64,000 nucleotides of DNA. Origin: Acanthamoeba castellanii str. Neff. Taxonomy: Eukaryota > Discosea > Longamoebia > Acanthamoebidae. The position numbers and the translations under genes are program-made. The stretch's first letter is position 1. The number at the start of each line of letters is the position of its first letter. Where the stretch lies: positions 9,099 through 73,098 of the forward strand of contig NW_004457712.1 in the NCBI RefSeq assembly GCF_000313135.1. The letters run 5' to 3'. The notes beneath the pieces are model-generated. The model saw only the letters and a program-made list of their open reading frames with translations. It did no database searches and was not told the DNA's origin. Positions 22,865 to 33,291 of the stretch are shown one piece after another.

Positions 22865-24128
22865 TCAGGCGGCCTCTTCTTCGGGAGCGAGGGTCATCTT
22901 GGCCTCGTCGGCGTTGAGGGCGGCGAGAAGCGCGGCCACGCGATCACGCGCAAGGTAAAGCACCAGCGGGGTCGCGCCGAAGGTGTACACGGCTTCCTTG
23001 TGGTAGAACAGAAGACCCTCCTTATCGAACGGCACCTGAAGCAAAAGGACAGAGCGAGGTGAGCACACGCCAGTTGGAAAGGGGGTGGAGAGCGAGGAGG
23101 TAGTACGTCGTTGCCCATCGCGGCCTGCACTCCGCTCACCGAAGGGTCGAACTGCGAGAGGGGTGCGAAACGGAACTCGTTGTGTCGGGAGATGGTGCCC
23201 AGGCCGTCCTGCTCGCCCAGCTTCGTATGCACCCAGTAGTTCCTGCAGTGGCGAACGAGTACAAGAGCATGAGAGGTCAGTGTAGCTGCCAGTAATGATC
23301 CAAAGACACGTGTCAGCTCGTGAGAGCCGACCTGAAAGAGGTGTCGCAGTCGTAGTAGAGGTTGCCGCGCCAGCATTGGATGTCGAGCACGTAGTAGGTG
23401 AGCGAGGATTCGTGAAAGACGCAGTCGAGAATGCAGTAGTGGTTGGGGTTGTTGATCGAGAACTTGGCCGTGTTGCCCGATGGCAACCCGCTCGAGAAGC
23501 GATGCAGCACCGCGCCGTTCCGCATCCGCGACGTTGTCTGGCCTTTGGCAGAGATGACGAGGCATCGCTTGCCGCCCAACGGCACCGGTACGCACACCCA
23601 GCTCTCCGCGAGGTCGAGAGGTAACTCGTCGCGGGCCATCTCCTCCGGCAGCATGAAGGTGTCTCGATATCGAGCCCTTATCTTCTCCTCTGTCCGCTCC
23701 TTCTTGAAGGCCTTCTTCTCGGCCTTGAGCTCCTGCACGAACTCTTCATCCACACGGTGCGCCTTTCGAATAGATTGGCCGTCTTGCGCGTAGGACCGGT
23801 CCTTCGGTTCGACATCTTCTCGCTTCCTCTTCTCCTTGCCGCTGCTCGCTTCAGCCTCCTCGGCAGCTTCTTCTCCTCCTCTTTCCTCTTCGATGGCAGT
23901 CTCTAGAGCAAGGCTGCGAGCGAGGGAAGTAAGGTCCCTTCGCGATTCGCGCTGCCTTGAAAGTAATCTCTCCCTGCGCTTGGTCTGATCTCCATCTCCT
24001 GCCGTGCGCTTGAATTGGTCCTGCCGCTTTTCGGACGCTGTCAAGCGCGATTGCGAAGGGTCGGCGCTGAAGCTAAGGGATGCAAGCAGGGCAGAGGGGT
24101 CTATGTCGGCCGTTGGCTCCATCTGCAT
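22865..24128 (-). CDS. SNUPN: Snurportin-1, m3G-cap snRNP import adaptor
   Basis: Residues 1-100 carry an importin-beta-binding-like basic helix (KRRERLLSRQRESRRDL near 60). A charged linker precedes the cap-binding domain: WVCVPVPLGGKRCLVISAKG, HRFSSGLPSGN, YCILDCVFHE, TYYVLDIQCWRGN and YYDCDTSFR. After two introns come NYWVHTKLGEQDGLG and PFDKEGLLFYHKEAVYTFGATPLVLYL. These align segment by segment with human snurportin, including the cap-stacking region around the CWRG Trp. The protein imports spliceosomal snRNPs by bridging the trimethylguanosine cap and importin beta. It ends shortly after the core and lacks the long C-terminal tail of vertebrates. The start is the first ATG (24128); MEPT two codons later is an alternative. 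Confidence 0.92.
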
Positions 24129-24254
24129 CCACGCGCAGTCGCAAAATTATTTATCTCTTTTCTTCCTTTTCTTTTTCATTTCTTCTTGAAGAAAACGCCG
24201 AGGGGAGGTTTCTCCCAGGTGGTTCGTTTATTTCTGGACACAGCACTGGCGATG

Positions 24255-26657
24255 TCATGGTTGGATCTTGCCCAGTTCTTCCAGCAATGCCTTGAAACTG
24301 ATTCGCTCTCGTGTGTCATGAGCCCAGCAGCGCTCGATCAGCGAGGCCCACTGCGTTGGACACTCCTGCACGTGAGGCGCCACCACCCATCAATGACGAC
24401 CTGCCGTCAGCCAAGCCAAACCCAGCGCTCGTGGTCACAGTGATGTAGCCCTACCTTGGGGATGGGCGGCCGTTCCGCTCCCGAGAGAGGCAAAACGCGA
24501 CGAAGCTGCTCCACGGACACCGCTTTGCTCCTGAGCACAGGCAGAAGGGACGTGTGAACCAACAGCCCGGCGATTAGGCACTGCACCGCGACCAGGTGGG
24601 CTTACCAGAAGGACCAGAGGATGAGCCCAAACGGAAGTACGTCGGTCCCCAGCGCGTAGTAAGCGGCGGCGTGGGAGCTTCTCTGCTCTGGTGGCTGCCA
24701 CAACCTGCTTTAGTATGCGGTAGAGGCGATGGGAAAAGGTGAGGCGATGTGACCACGTCGTCCAGTTAACTGAGGTTAGCTCAGGCGTACGTGCGCGCTG
24801 TTTCATTTTCGGTCGTGCCTCGCCCTCGCACTGCCGAATCGTTGGCCAAGTCGTGACTTATTCCCACGTCCGTGATCTTTGCTCTGTTCCAAAGGCTTGC
24901 CATCAGAACTACGATCCTGTCACCCTATGTGCAGTGCGCGTCGATCGCGTACCGAAGGCCGAGGTAGTGAGGTGTGCCGTGAAGATCAAACTTGTGTCCG
25001 AATAGAAGAATATTACTCGGCTTCAACTCGCCGTGAATCAGCGCAGGCGACGAGGAGTGGATGTAGTGCATTCCAGCGGCCACACCTACCCCCAAGGCCC
25101 ACATATTGCGAGGGAGATTAGATCCCATATACCCGCACGCACAAGGTCGAGGTCGGGGTCGGGGTCGCGTACCCTTGACGATATCGAGGAAGTGGGAGAT
25201 GAACTGTGTGTCGTGCAGGTACCTGCGGTTGTCGATCATCCACGAGTGCAGATCGCCCAGGTTTGCTTTCTCTAGTACGACGCACCCCTGTAGAGAATAC
25301 GTGCTTGTTAAGTTAGCGGGTGGTGGTGACACCGTGATGGCTCGCTTACGCGAGAACGGTGACCGCCAAGGTACCTGAATGTCGCGGCCCGGGATGGCGT
25401 AGAGCCGCCCGTATGCGCGGAGCACGTTGGGGTGGTTGAACTTCCTGTTGGGATCAACATCGGCGCATCAGCTCACCAACTCCCGCGCAGCACAGTCCCG
25501 TGTGAGCAGTACCATAGGTTGTGGCACTCGGTCTGGTAGGCTCGCTCCTCGTGGTAGATCTTGACCGCCACGTCGTTGAGTCCCTGCCACACGCCTTCAT
25601 AGACGGACCACGCCCGATTGTCCGTTGAATCTTCTGTGAAAGAAGATGACCAGCGGGTTAGCCTTCAACACATGAAACAATCGGCACGCAAGGAGTGGGA
25701 GCGGTGCAATGTAGCAGAAGAAGGAAGAACGCACTACCGGAGCGTCCCGTTAGCCGCTTGCGAAAGTCAACGTTGATCGAGTCAAGATCCAGCTCTTGGA
25801 GGAGAAACGTGTGCATAAGTTCACTGGGGTTGCCGAAGCTCGGACTTGAGAGCGTGCCGCTCGCGCCCACCCCATCGGGGCCAAAGAGGGCAGGATGCTC
25901 GAGCACCTCGTCCTGCGAGAGTAGTACCACGCGAGGTCAGCCCCACAGTGCCCACTCCCGGTCCTTCGCCCCGACGGGGGGCTGCGTACGAGAGACAGGT
26001 GCTCGGCGGCGGCCAGGTCGGAGTAGAGGTGGGCCAGGTGGTCGTCGTGAATGGCGGGCAGCTGCTGCGGCTGCTGCTCGTGGTACGCACGGCCGTTCTG
26101 CTGCGCTTCGCTCACCAGGAGGATCGGCGGTGTCATGGTGTTGCCGGTTGTGCCACCTTTGGCTCGCGTCGAATCCCCTGGGCGCTGCGCCGGCCTCGCT
26201 CGGTCCGCCACGGTCTGGCCCACGCGGTGGTACCCGTACGCTGCTTCGTCGTATTCCATCTCCAGTTCAATCTCCGAGGTGTCGTCCGTCGACGTCGTGT
26301 CGCCCTGTCGCCTCCGCTGGCCTTCTTCGTCCCCGACCTTCGCTTCCTTCTTCGCTTTGCCGCTCAGTCCCTGCTGTGCACACAAACACAGCAACACAAC
26401 CGTGTCAAAAAATCAATATAAATATAAATATAACCAAAAAAAAAGAAAAGGCAACGAGGCCACCCCGAACTCCGCGACGGGCAAGCCACCGACGCGAACG
26501 GCAAAAGAAAAGAAGGGTGACGCGAGCTACTGGGCATGGGGAGGGAAGAGGGAACGAATGGTACCTGTTCGCCGTTGTTCTCTTTGCTTCGCTTCCGGCC
26601 GCGCTTTGGTTTTTCCTGCGCGAGGGGAAGAGGGAACAGTGAGGCGGCGGACAACAT
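24255..26657 (-). CDS. Protein kinase-like (TKL-type) protein with altered catalytic loop; probable pseudokinase
   Basis: Spliced exons give an acidic and Gln/Ala-rich N-terminal region, then a kinase domain. Its N-lobe has WSVYEGVWQGLNDVAVKIYH with the ATP-anchoring Lys in VAVK but no GxGxxG loop. The C-lobe has GMHYIHSSSPALIHGELKPSNILL, where the usual HRD reads HGE; the DFG position reads ITDVGIS (Asp kept) in a small exon near 24790-24890. Next come WQPPEQR (APE-like), GTDVLPFGLILW, and the closing RCWAHDTRERISFKALLEEL before TGA 24257-24255. Losing both the Arg and the catalytic Asp of HRD predicts a weak or dead kinase, though Glu might partly substitute. The ATG at 26657 is only provisional: an acceptor at about 26623 suggests the true 5' exon is the open frame at 26989-27654. 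Confidence 0.75.
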
Positions 26658-26988
26658 CTCCGGAAGAGTTGGTTTTGGAGAGAAGCGCGCAACGCAGTGA
26701 CAACGGCCAGAGGCGACGCTCGTCTCCTCGCTTTTGCTAGGGCTGCGGTGCACGGAAATGGGTAAAAGCAAATTAAAGAATAAAATAATAGTAATAATAA
26801 ATAAATCCGGCGAGTAAACGAGAAGCGGTGATAATAAATAATTAAATTAACGAATAGTTATCTCCGGAGCGCAACAGAACAGAAGCGCGACAGAAAGGTA
26901 AGGCGGCTGGTCAACAAACAAGTGTGAAAGTTGCAAAAATAAAAATAAAAATAAAAATTACATCAGGGAAGCACAAAACAAGTACCTT
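26658..26988 (-). other. Probable intron(s) joining 26989-27654 to the kinase-like gene
   Basis: On the minus strand the upstream frame ends AAG|GTACTTG, and a T-rich, stop-filled stretch follows, including TTTTTATTTTTATTTTT. Plausible AG acceptors occur near 26743 and 26623. Sense-strand T-richness is typical of introns here. A short extra exon (about 26660-26743) may lie inside. Confidence 0.5.
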
Positions 26989-27654
26989 GGCGATGGTCCC
27001 GGCGCCGCTGTTGGCGTCTTCTTCGTCGCTTGTGGCGCCGCCCAGTTCGACGCCCTCGAGCTCGGTAGCGCCCACGTAGGTGGCCATGAACCGGCTGGCG
27101 GCCGAGTTGATCGGTGGGAACGCCCACACGTGGTAGTGCGAGTCGTTGTCCGGGTCGGACACCATGCCGAGCTCCTCGAAGAAGCACGAGTACTTGGGCG
27201 GGTTGCGCTTGGCTGGCACGATCCTGAGGTTCTTGTTCATCCCGCCGCCGGCGATGCGACGGAACAAGTAGAAAATCGCAGATGTTCGATCGGGCGCGAA
27301 TTGGCGCACGATTTCGGCTGCCCGCGATTCGTTGGTCCACGAGTGACACGCTGATCGTCTCTTCCTCTTCTTGATGGGGAATGCTGCTGGCACCACCTTG
27401 TGCTTGAGAGAGGGGGAGTTGGATGCAGAGGAGGAAGATGCAGCGAGCGAAATTTCGTGATGAGGTTGGTGATTTGTTCCGTTGGCAGAGGGGGCGGGGA
27501 AGTCCACTGTGCGTCCTCCAAAATAGGCTCGTCTCACACTCTCCACGGCATAGTCATCTTCATCATCTTCTTCGTCCTCGTCCGTATCATCGAACTCGTC
27601 CTCGTCTGTGACGGCCTCATCTTGGCCCAAGGGAAAGTACTCGTCCATCTCCAT
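26989..27654 (-). CDS. Acidic N-terminal exon, probably 5' part of the kinase-like gene
   Basis: The frame starts MEMDEYFPLGQDEA at ATG 27654 with a very acidic segment (runs of DEDE and EDDED). A basic stretch (PIKKRKRRS) resembles a nuclear localisation signal. A possibly folded region follows (TSAIFYLFRRIAGGG, SCFFEELGMVSDPDND, HYHVWAFPP, FMATYVGATELEGVELGG). It ends in frame at a GTACTT donor and would otherwise run only into T-rich intron-like sequence. With no other downstream exon available before the kinase-like exons, one gene is the simplest reading. I do not recognise the domain. If it is a separate gene, its 3' exons are missing. Confidence 0.6.
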
Positions 27655-27954
27655 CTCCTTCTCTCTTCTTCTTTTTTCAAATTGAATCGATTGACTTTCT
27701 CGCAGCAGTTCGAGGTTCTAGGGCGCCAAAAACAACTTACAATAAATATAACTAGTAATAAGTGCAGGTAACACACCACTAAACCGTTGGTGTGCGTTCG
27801 TATCTTTTGTCCGTTGGTCGTGCTGTGCAACGACCAGTACTGGTCTCGTGAGTGTCGCCATGTCCGCAGTCGACGCTCAAATAAATGACTGATATATTTA
27901 TTTCGACTACAATTGTAAAAATAAAAAAGAGCCAACAAAGATCCCGATCTGAGG
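27655..27954. other. Short bidirectional intergenic region
   Basis: 300 bp between the divergent kinase-like gene (-) and AP-2 sigma (+). It is AT-richer than the flanks, with TGATATATTTATTT at 27889-27902 as a weak TATA candidate for AP-2 sigma. No gene is seen. Confidence 0.45.
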
Positions 27955-28476
27955 ATGATCAATTTCTTCTTGGTGCAAAACAGACAGGGGAAAGTGCGGG
28001 CGGCTAAATGGTGGGTGCCCTACGATGACGCCGAGCGGGCCAAGCTTGCCCTGGAAGCCCACCGCGTCGTCAACGCGCGCCACTCCAAGTTCACCAACTT
28101 TGTCGAGTTCCGCGACCACAAGGTGCCCCCCCCCCACATCCACCCCAGCAACACACTCGAGCCATCGCTTTCGTTCTTTTTCTATTTCTATTTATTTGCC
28201 AACCCAAACGTGTAGCTCGTGTACAGGCGATACGCCGGTCTGTATTTCTACCTGTGCGTGGATGTGAGCGACAATGAGCTGGCGGCGCTGGAGCTGATTC
28301 ACCTGTTCGTGGAGGCGCTGGACGCCTACTTTGGCAACGTGTGCGAGTTGGACCTGGTGTTCAATTTTGCCAAGGTCTATCAGATGCTCGACGAGATCGT
28401 GGTGGGTGGTGAGCTCATCGAGACCAGCAAGGCTCGCATCCTGCAGAGAGTCGACGAGCTCGATCAACTCCCCTGA
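27955..28476 (+). CDS. AP2S1: AP-2 complex sigma subunit (clathrin adaptor small chain)
   Basis: Two exons (27955-28122, 28216-28476) give exactly 142 aa, the same length as human AP2S1. The longin-like fold is conserved throughout: [40 protein letters not shown], then [39 protein letters not shown] and [19 protein letters not shown]. It ends with [19 protein letters not shown]. Residues for the dileucine cargo pocket (the [10 protein letters not shown] region) are kept, and HTNFVEF-like sequence favours AP-2 over AP-1 sigma. It is part of the plasma-membrane clathrin adaptor. The intron is a standard phase-0 GT-AG intron. Confidence 0.95.
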
Positions 28477-28609
28477 TGCCACCACACTCCTCACTCTTCT
28501 TCTGTGTACACACGCAAGCCACCACCGCGTTCGGCCAACTTCAAAGAAAATGGAGGGAAGAAAGGGAAAAGCTCTCTTCATTACTGCCAAGGTACTCACT
28601 GGACGACAC

Positions 28610-30459
28610 ATGCACGCTCGCGGCTCCTCGTTGGGGAGGCTGCACCCTCACCCGCCTCCTTCGCTCTCGGCATTGCGGCGTTTGCCGTCTTGCCGTCTGC
28701 CGCGCGCCTCGTCTGCCACGCTTGTCGCTCGCCCCGGTGCGCTTCTGGCCTCGACGTCTCGCCACCACCAGAGCAGCGGCGCCTTGTCGCTGGCTCTCCG
28801 CGGTGTTCGTTGTGGCGGTTGTGCCGGCGCGAGGCGGCGTTGGTACTCGTCGTCGAGTAGTGCTGGGGGCGAGGACGAAGCCAAAGCTGGCGCCAGCAAC
28901 GAAGAGGAGGAAGAGCGGCCCTACTTCGAGGAGATTGCGAACAAGGCCACCATACTCAGCGAGATCGACCACGCTCTTGGTGCTTAATCTTCACTTTTTT
29001 GACATTTATTATTTATTTCAAAGCTTAAGGTATTTATTCATTTATTTTGCTATTTGGTGCGCCGCAGGAGTGTCCAAGCCGCCAGCGCTGGAATACATCT
29101 ACGTCCAGCCCGCCGTCGCGTTCCGCTTCTCGCGCAACTCTGCCTCCTCTCAGGTAGGGAGTGCTGCCTACGAAAGACGTGCTTGAGCTGCTGACTGTCT
29201 CTCGCCATGTTGCTCGCGGGGTGGCACAGAACCCGTACGGGCACGCGGCCATCAGGTACTCCTTCCGGTCGGAGGACGGCAAAGGCTACGAGCAGTACGT
29301 GATGAACGTGGTCGGCCTGGCCACGCACCCGCTCATCAACTTCCTGTCGCCGGAGGACTATCTCTACGGTAGCGTCACTCCAGCTCCTTCCAAGCGATGT
29401 GGCCGTCAAGCTGATCGATCCACTACCATGGCTGTGTGAATGTAGGCGACCCCGCGACGCCCGGTTCTGAGCAGGCAGGTCTCCCACTTGTGCCCCGCTT
29501 CTTCTTTAAATAATCGGCTCACACCACCACTCCCAGGGCGGGGCGTACAATAGAGCCATCATGGGAATCAGGATCGAGGAGTGGCCGGACGACAAGATCA
29601 AGGCCATGCACAAGCTCTTCCTTGAGGTAGCCGTCACCACCAACCTCTCTGTTGGGTGCCTTGCTGCATAGCTGATGTTACATGCACGCGACAACGTACG
29701 TTGTTGCTGCACGTCACCGCCAGATCAAAAGGCGTAACGAGCACGAGAAAACTGTACGCCCGGCTCTTTCCTGCGAGAATGGGCGACGCGCCAGGCTAAC
29801 GTTTGCTTGTCCAGGCGGCATTTTCATTGCTTCGCTTCCCGTTCCTCAACTTCTTGCGGCTGTTCGGGGAGAAGGGCAACTGCGCCTACTGGACGAGGTA
29901 CGCCCCTCAATCACCACCCTAGAACTGGCCTTCCCGCCTCATTGCCAACCTTTGGCGCTAGTAAGGGGATCGTGGAATCGGGCCTGCTCGCGGTACGGTT
30001 GCTGTCTTAGCTTCGTCCATAGCTCTGAAAGGGGGAGCACCTCACTCTGTAACATCACCTCAACAGAGACCTACCATTTGGCCCAAGTACATCTTCATCA
30101 AGCTGTTCCTCCAAGTTGGACGCGTGCTGCCGCCACGCGAGGTCAACATCGTCCAGTACAAGAGCCTGAAGAGAAAGCAGCCCAAAGGGTGGCTCACCCC
30201 GATCTACTATCTCCTGGGCCAGGTGCTCCTCGACCACGACCAGTACGCCAAGTGCGTCGCGCGAGCTAACAACAACATTCCACGCATGCAGGGCGAGTTC
30301 TTCGATCTGGGCACATTGGCCAACGCAGTCGTAAAGATAAGCCCCGTCAACAACAAGGCCGTGGTGCAAACCAAGGCCCCGGACCACCCCTTCTGGGCCA
30401 AGATGCGAGACGCCACCGTGACTGGCTCTGCTCCCTCCACGCCCAAGCCGTTGAACTAG
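28610..30459 (+). CDS. Predicted mitochondrial protein with LRAT/permuted NlpC-P60-like Cys-His motifs
   Basis: Exon 1 (28610 to about 28978) has an Arg/Ser/Ala-rich presequence ending RRWYSSSSS, like a mitochondrial import signal with a processing site. A short helix follows (PYFEEIANKATILSEIDHAL). Later exons give KPPALEYIYVQPAVAFRFSRN, NPYGHAAIRYSF, YVMNVVGLATHPLINFLSPEDYLYG, GGAYNRAIMGIRIEEWPDDKI, RFPFLNFLRLFGEKGNCAYWTS, KGIVESGLL and RPTIWPKYIFIKLF. I know this GHAAIRY...GNCAYWTSKG pattern only as a eukaryotic family of uncharacterised proteins. A His motif followed by a downstream Asn-Cys motif is the order of LRAT-type permuted papain folds, so a thiol acyltransferase or peptidase is possible. 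One intron must use a GC donor to keep frame. A start at 28550 is possible but leads straight into a GT donor. Confidence 0.65.
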
Positions 30460-30627
30460 CCGACGTGGCGTTTGTTGTCAACTTTTTTTTCGGGGAGCGA
30501 CTTTCGCCGGACTTGTGCTCTCCATTCGCGGATCGGCGGAGAATTGGGGGAAGGGGCTTTTTGTTTCTTTCAAAGATCTGGCTTTCTCTGTTCTCTCATC
30601 CTCAACCTAAACACCACATCACACAGG

Positions 30628-31587
30628 ATGCTGCGCAAGCTTTTTGTTGCCTTCTTGGCGGCGATCTTGTGCTTCGCCCTGGTCGCGCAGGCGTCGTCTG
30701 TCGTGGACCAGATCTACGATGAGGCGGGAATCATGGCCAACGAAACTTCGCCATCGCCGTCGCCTTCGAGCGCGCCCGCCGCCAACATCACGGCCTCGCC
30801 CTCTTCCGCCCCAGTCGCGCCGTCGGTGTCGCCATCTTCCGCCCCGGTGGCCAATGTCACCGCCTCGCCGTCGCCATCTTCCGCCCCGGTGGCCAACGCC
30901 ACCGCTTCGCCTTCGCCTAAGCCTAAGCTTGCGTGCGGCAACTACACCGGATGCGGCAACTGCACGGAGCAGTGGAACTGCGTGTGGTGCGACAGCGACA
31001 GCAAGTGCGAGGACGGAGGCGTGTGGGGTCCCAACCAGAACCCATTCAACAGCTGTCCCGACTGGCGGTGGCGTCAGTGCAAGGGTACGTCACCTTTCAA
31101 TCGTTTTAATTTCAATTTCAACGTAAAGATGATGCTAGCGATTTCGACTACACAGGGTCGAAGGGGAGCAATCCCCTTACGGCCACTGCCGACAACCTCA
31201 TGACTTTAACCTGATTTGCTTTACCAAATTTTTTGCTTTCCATTCAAGGGAAGATGTCGGGTGACTGACATCCTTCTCTCCACCCACGCAGCCAACGGCA
31301 AGGCCATCTTTTGGTCGGCCGTGTGTATCGCCGCGGTCTTGGTCGTCCTGTTCCTCTTCTGCTGCTTCTGCTGCTGCTGCTACTGCCGCAGGAAGCGAAG
31401 GTTGAGGCACATCATCTCCAACCAGAAGTCTTGGTCGCAGATCAAGGCCGAAGAGGCCGAGATGGATCGACTCCTCGGCACTCGTACCCCCAAGACCGAC
31501 ACCAGGCGCGAGCAGGTCTACGCCAAGTACGGCCGTCCCGGTGAGCGCAGCGTCAACAACAACCGCAGCAGCCTCTTCGCCCAGTAA
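30628..31587 (+). CDS. PTTG1IP-like type I membrane protein with PSI-like Cys domain
   Basis: Signal peptide MLRKLFVAFLAAILCFALVAQA precedes a Ser/Pro/Ala/Thr-rich mucin-like stalk containing several NxT/S sites. A cysteine domain follows (CGNYTGCGNCTEQWNCVWCDSDSKC, eight or more Cys in all). After one intron (31085-31291) comes a membrane helix (FWSAVCIAAVLVVLFLFCC) flowing into a Cys-rich CCCCYCRRKRR boundary and a charged cytosolic tail with REQVYAKYGR. The order PSI-like domain, TM with CCCCCCRRKR edge, and a tail resembling RKKYGLF matches metazoan PTTG1IP. In animals that protein binds securin and p53; whether this holds in an amoeba is unknown. Confidence 0.75.
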
Positions 31588-31855
31588 GCGGCGAACTTCA
31601 ACCCACCCGGCGATCTCGAAACATCAGAGACATCATCAGCATCACAGCATCGTCACCAATTTTGAATTCACTCTCTCAGCAACAACAGCACATGTACGCA
31701 CATTTAATGTAACTGACGCGCATCTCTTTGCGCGCGTGTATAAAAACAAATCTCCACCCCCATCAGCCAAATCCAATCGACCGAGAGGGAAAAAGGGTGA
31801 GAAAAGAAAACAGTAAAAGTAGAATCACTTTGTAAACATCATTTTTCAAGACATC

Positions 31856-33225
31856 ATGCTGGCCTCGGGTCTATCGTCGTTGAAAAACATGTACTTGCCA
31901 TTGAGCCCATTCAGCATGGTGGTATTTACTCAAACGCTCACTCGCCCCCTTGTGCAGCACGACCGGGTTGCGTATGCCTGACGCCACAACGGTCAAGGCA
32001 ACTACCGAATCGCTCGCCCATTCGATTCAACTTTTGCCCACACTAGGCGGCACCGATTCATACCACGAGAATGGAATCAATTTAGGCGCTGGCTCTGATC
32101 TGCTGCAGCGGTACCTTCTTGCCACGACACCCGCGGGTGTTGTTCTCACGACTGACCTTTCTTTCCACAAAGCTACGAAGGGCTCTTGGCGCAGATGCAC
32201 GAGAACCAGGTCACTCTTGCCGCGCAGGCTGAGGTACCTGGTTCCACTCTTACCGTCTGCACCGTGTCGTGAGCCAGCTCATTGTTTGCGTGGTGAAGAC
32301 GACGGACCAGAGGGTTCGGCCAGTACTGGAGCGATGCAACGCACAGTACCGAGCCATCAACGCCCTGTACAAGGAGCTGTGGACCCTGCCCAAGGTGCTG
32401 GAGGGCCTGGCCAGCTTCCAGCAGTCCCTACGCGCAATCTGCGACGACATCGACAATCTCGAGGTGCTGCTCGCCGAACGCAACGTCGAAGTGGAGGCCC
32501 TGGAGCTCGAACGGTGGAAGATCACCCAACAGCACAAGCTCGAGGAGTACCGCCAGATCAAACGGTTCGTAGTGGTCGTGCCTCCGTCGTGACTTGTCTG
32601 GGTTGCGTTCATGTTTGCTCACTTTACAATAACGTCATCACCATCGACAACAGTGGCGAACTCCAGAGGTTGGAAAAGGAGATGCAGGCGAAGAAGAAGC
32701 AGTTGGAGAAGGAACTGCTAAAGGGCGAGGAACGAGAGAAGAAGAAGCTCGAAGAGGAGGAGAGGAAGTACCGGGAAGCCTGCGAGGCCGCCTTCAGACA
32801 CTCCATGGAGGAGTTCAAGAAATACGGACCACAAGCTATACCACGTAAGCCCCCTGCCCTCTCGCCATGGTGCCATTGCGCAGCAGTGCGAGTGCTGACA
32901 GCTTCCATGACTTCCTTCGTCAGGCGCGCAAGTGAAGGAGTCGCTGGAGCAGATCTCGCTGGGCGCTGTCAGCGACAGCGACCTGGAGCAGTTCCTGGGA
33001 TCGGACGACGAAGACGACGCGGAGGACCTCATCGGTGAGGACGAGCGCTGGGGACACAAGTGGGAAGCGGACAACGAACCTGAAGACGCGGGAACGAACA
33101 GCGAAAGCGAGAAGGAGAAGGGGAGCAACGACTCTGAAGACACGGAAGAGGAAGAGGACAAGCACCAAGCGCCAAGCGAACGGCCTGCGGCGGGGGAGGA
33201 TGATGAGCAATCGACCCGACAGTGA
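31856..33225 (+). CDS. Dysbindin-like protein (BLOC-1 subunit)
   Basis: Six exons (31856-31890, 31958-32110, 32173-32233, 32311-32564, 32654-32844, 32924-33225) close in frame to 331 aa. The N-terminal part has AGSDLLQRYEGLLAQMHENQ, matching the dysbindin SRYEDTW region. A long coiled coil follows: LYKELWTLPKVLEGLASFQQ, NLEVLLAERNVEVEALELER, QHKLEEYRQIKR and ELQRLEKEMQAKKKQLEKEL. The conserved AFRHSMEEFKKYG equals the dysbindin AFQQDMEQYLSTG segment. The C-terminus is acidic. Dysbindin is a subunit of BLOC-1, which sorts cargo from endosomes to lysosome-related organelles. The first exon is inferred from splice phase only. Confidence 0.75.
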
Positions 33226-33291
33226 GGGACGCAGATGGGGCTCTATTTATTTGTAAAGGTCTACCTACCTAGCTTCGTTCTCTCGAGACGT

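Noticed and set aside
24928..25030. Loss of the DFG Asp in the kinase-like gene (YLG in its place)
   Set aside because: First impression from one exon; a small further exon supplies ITDVGIS, so the DFG Asp is retained and only the HRD change stands.
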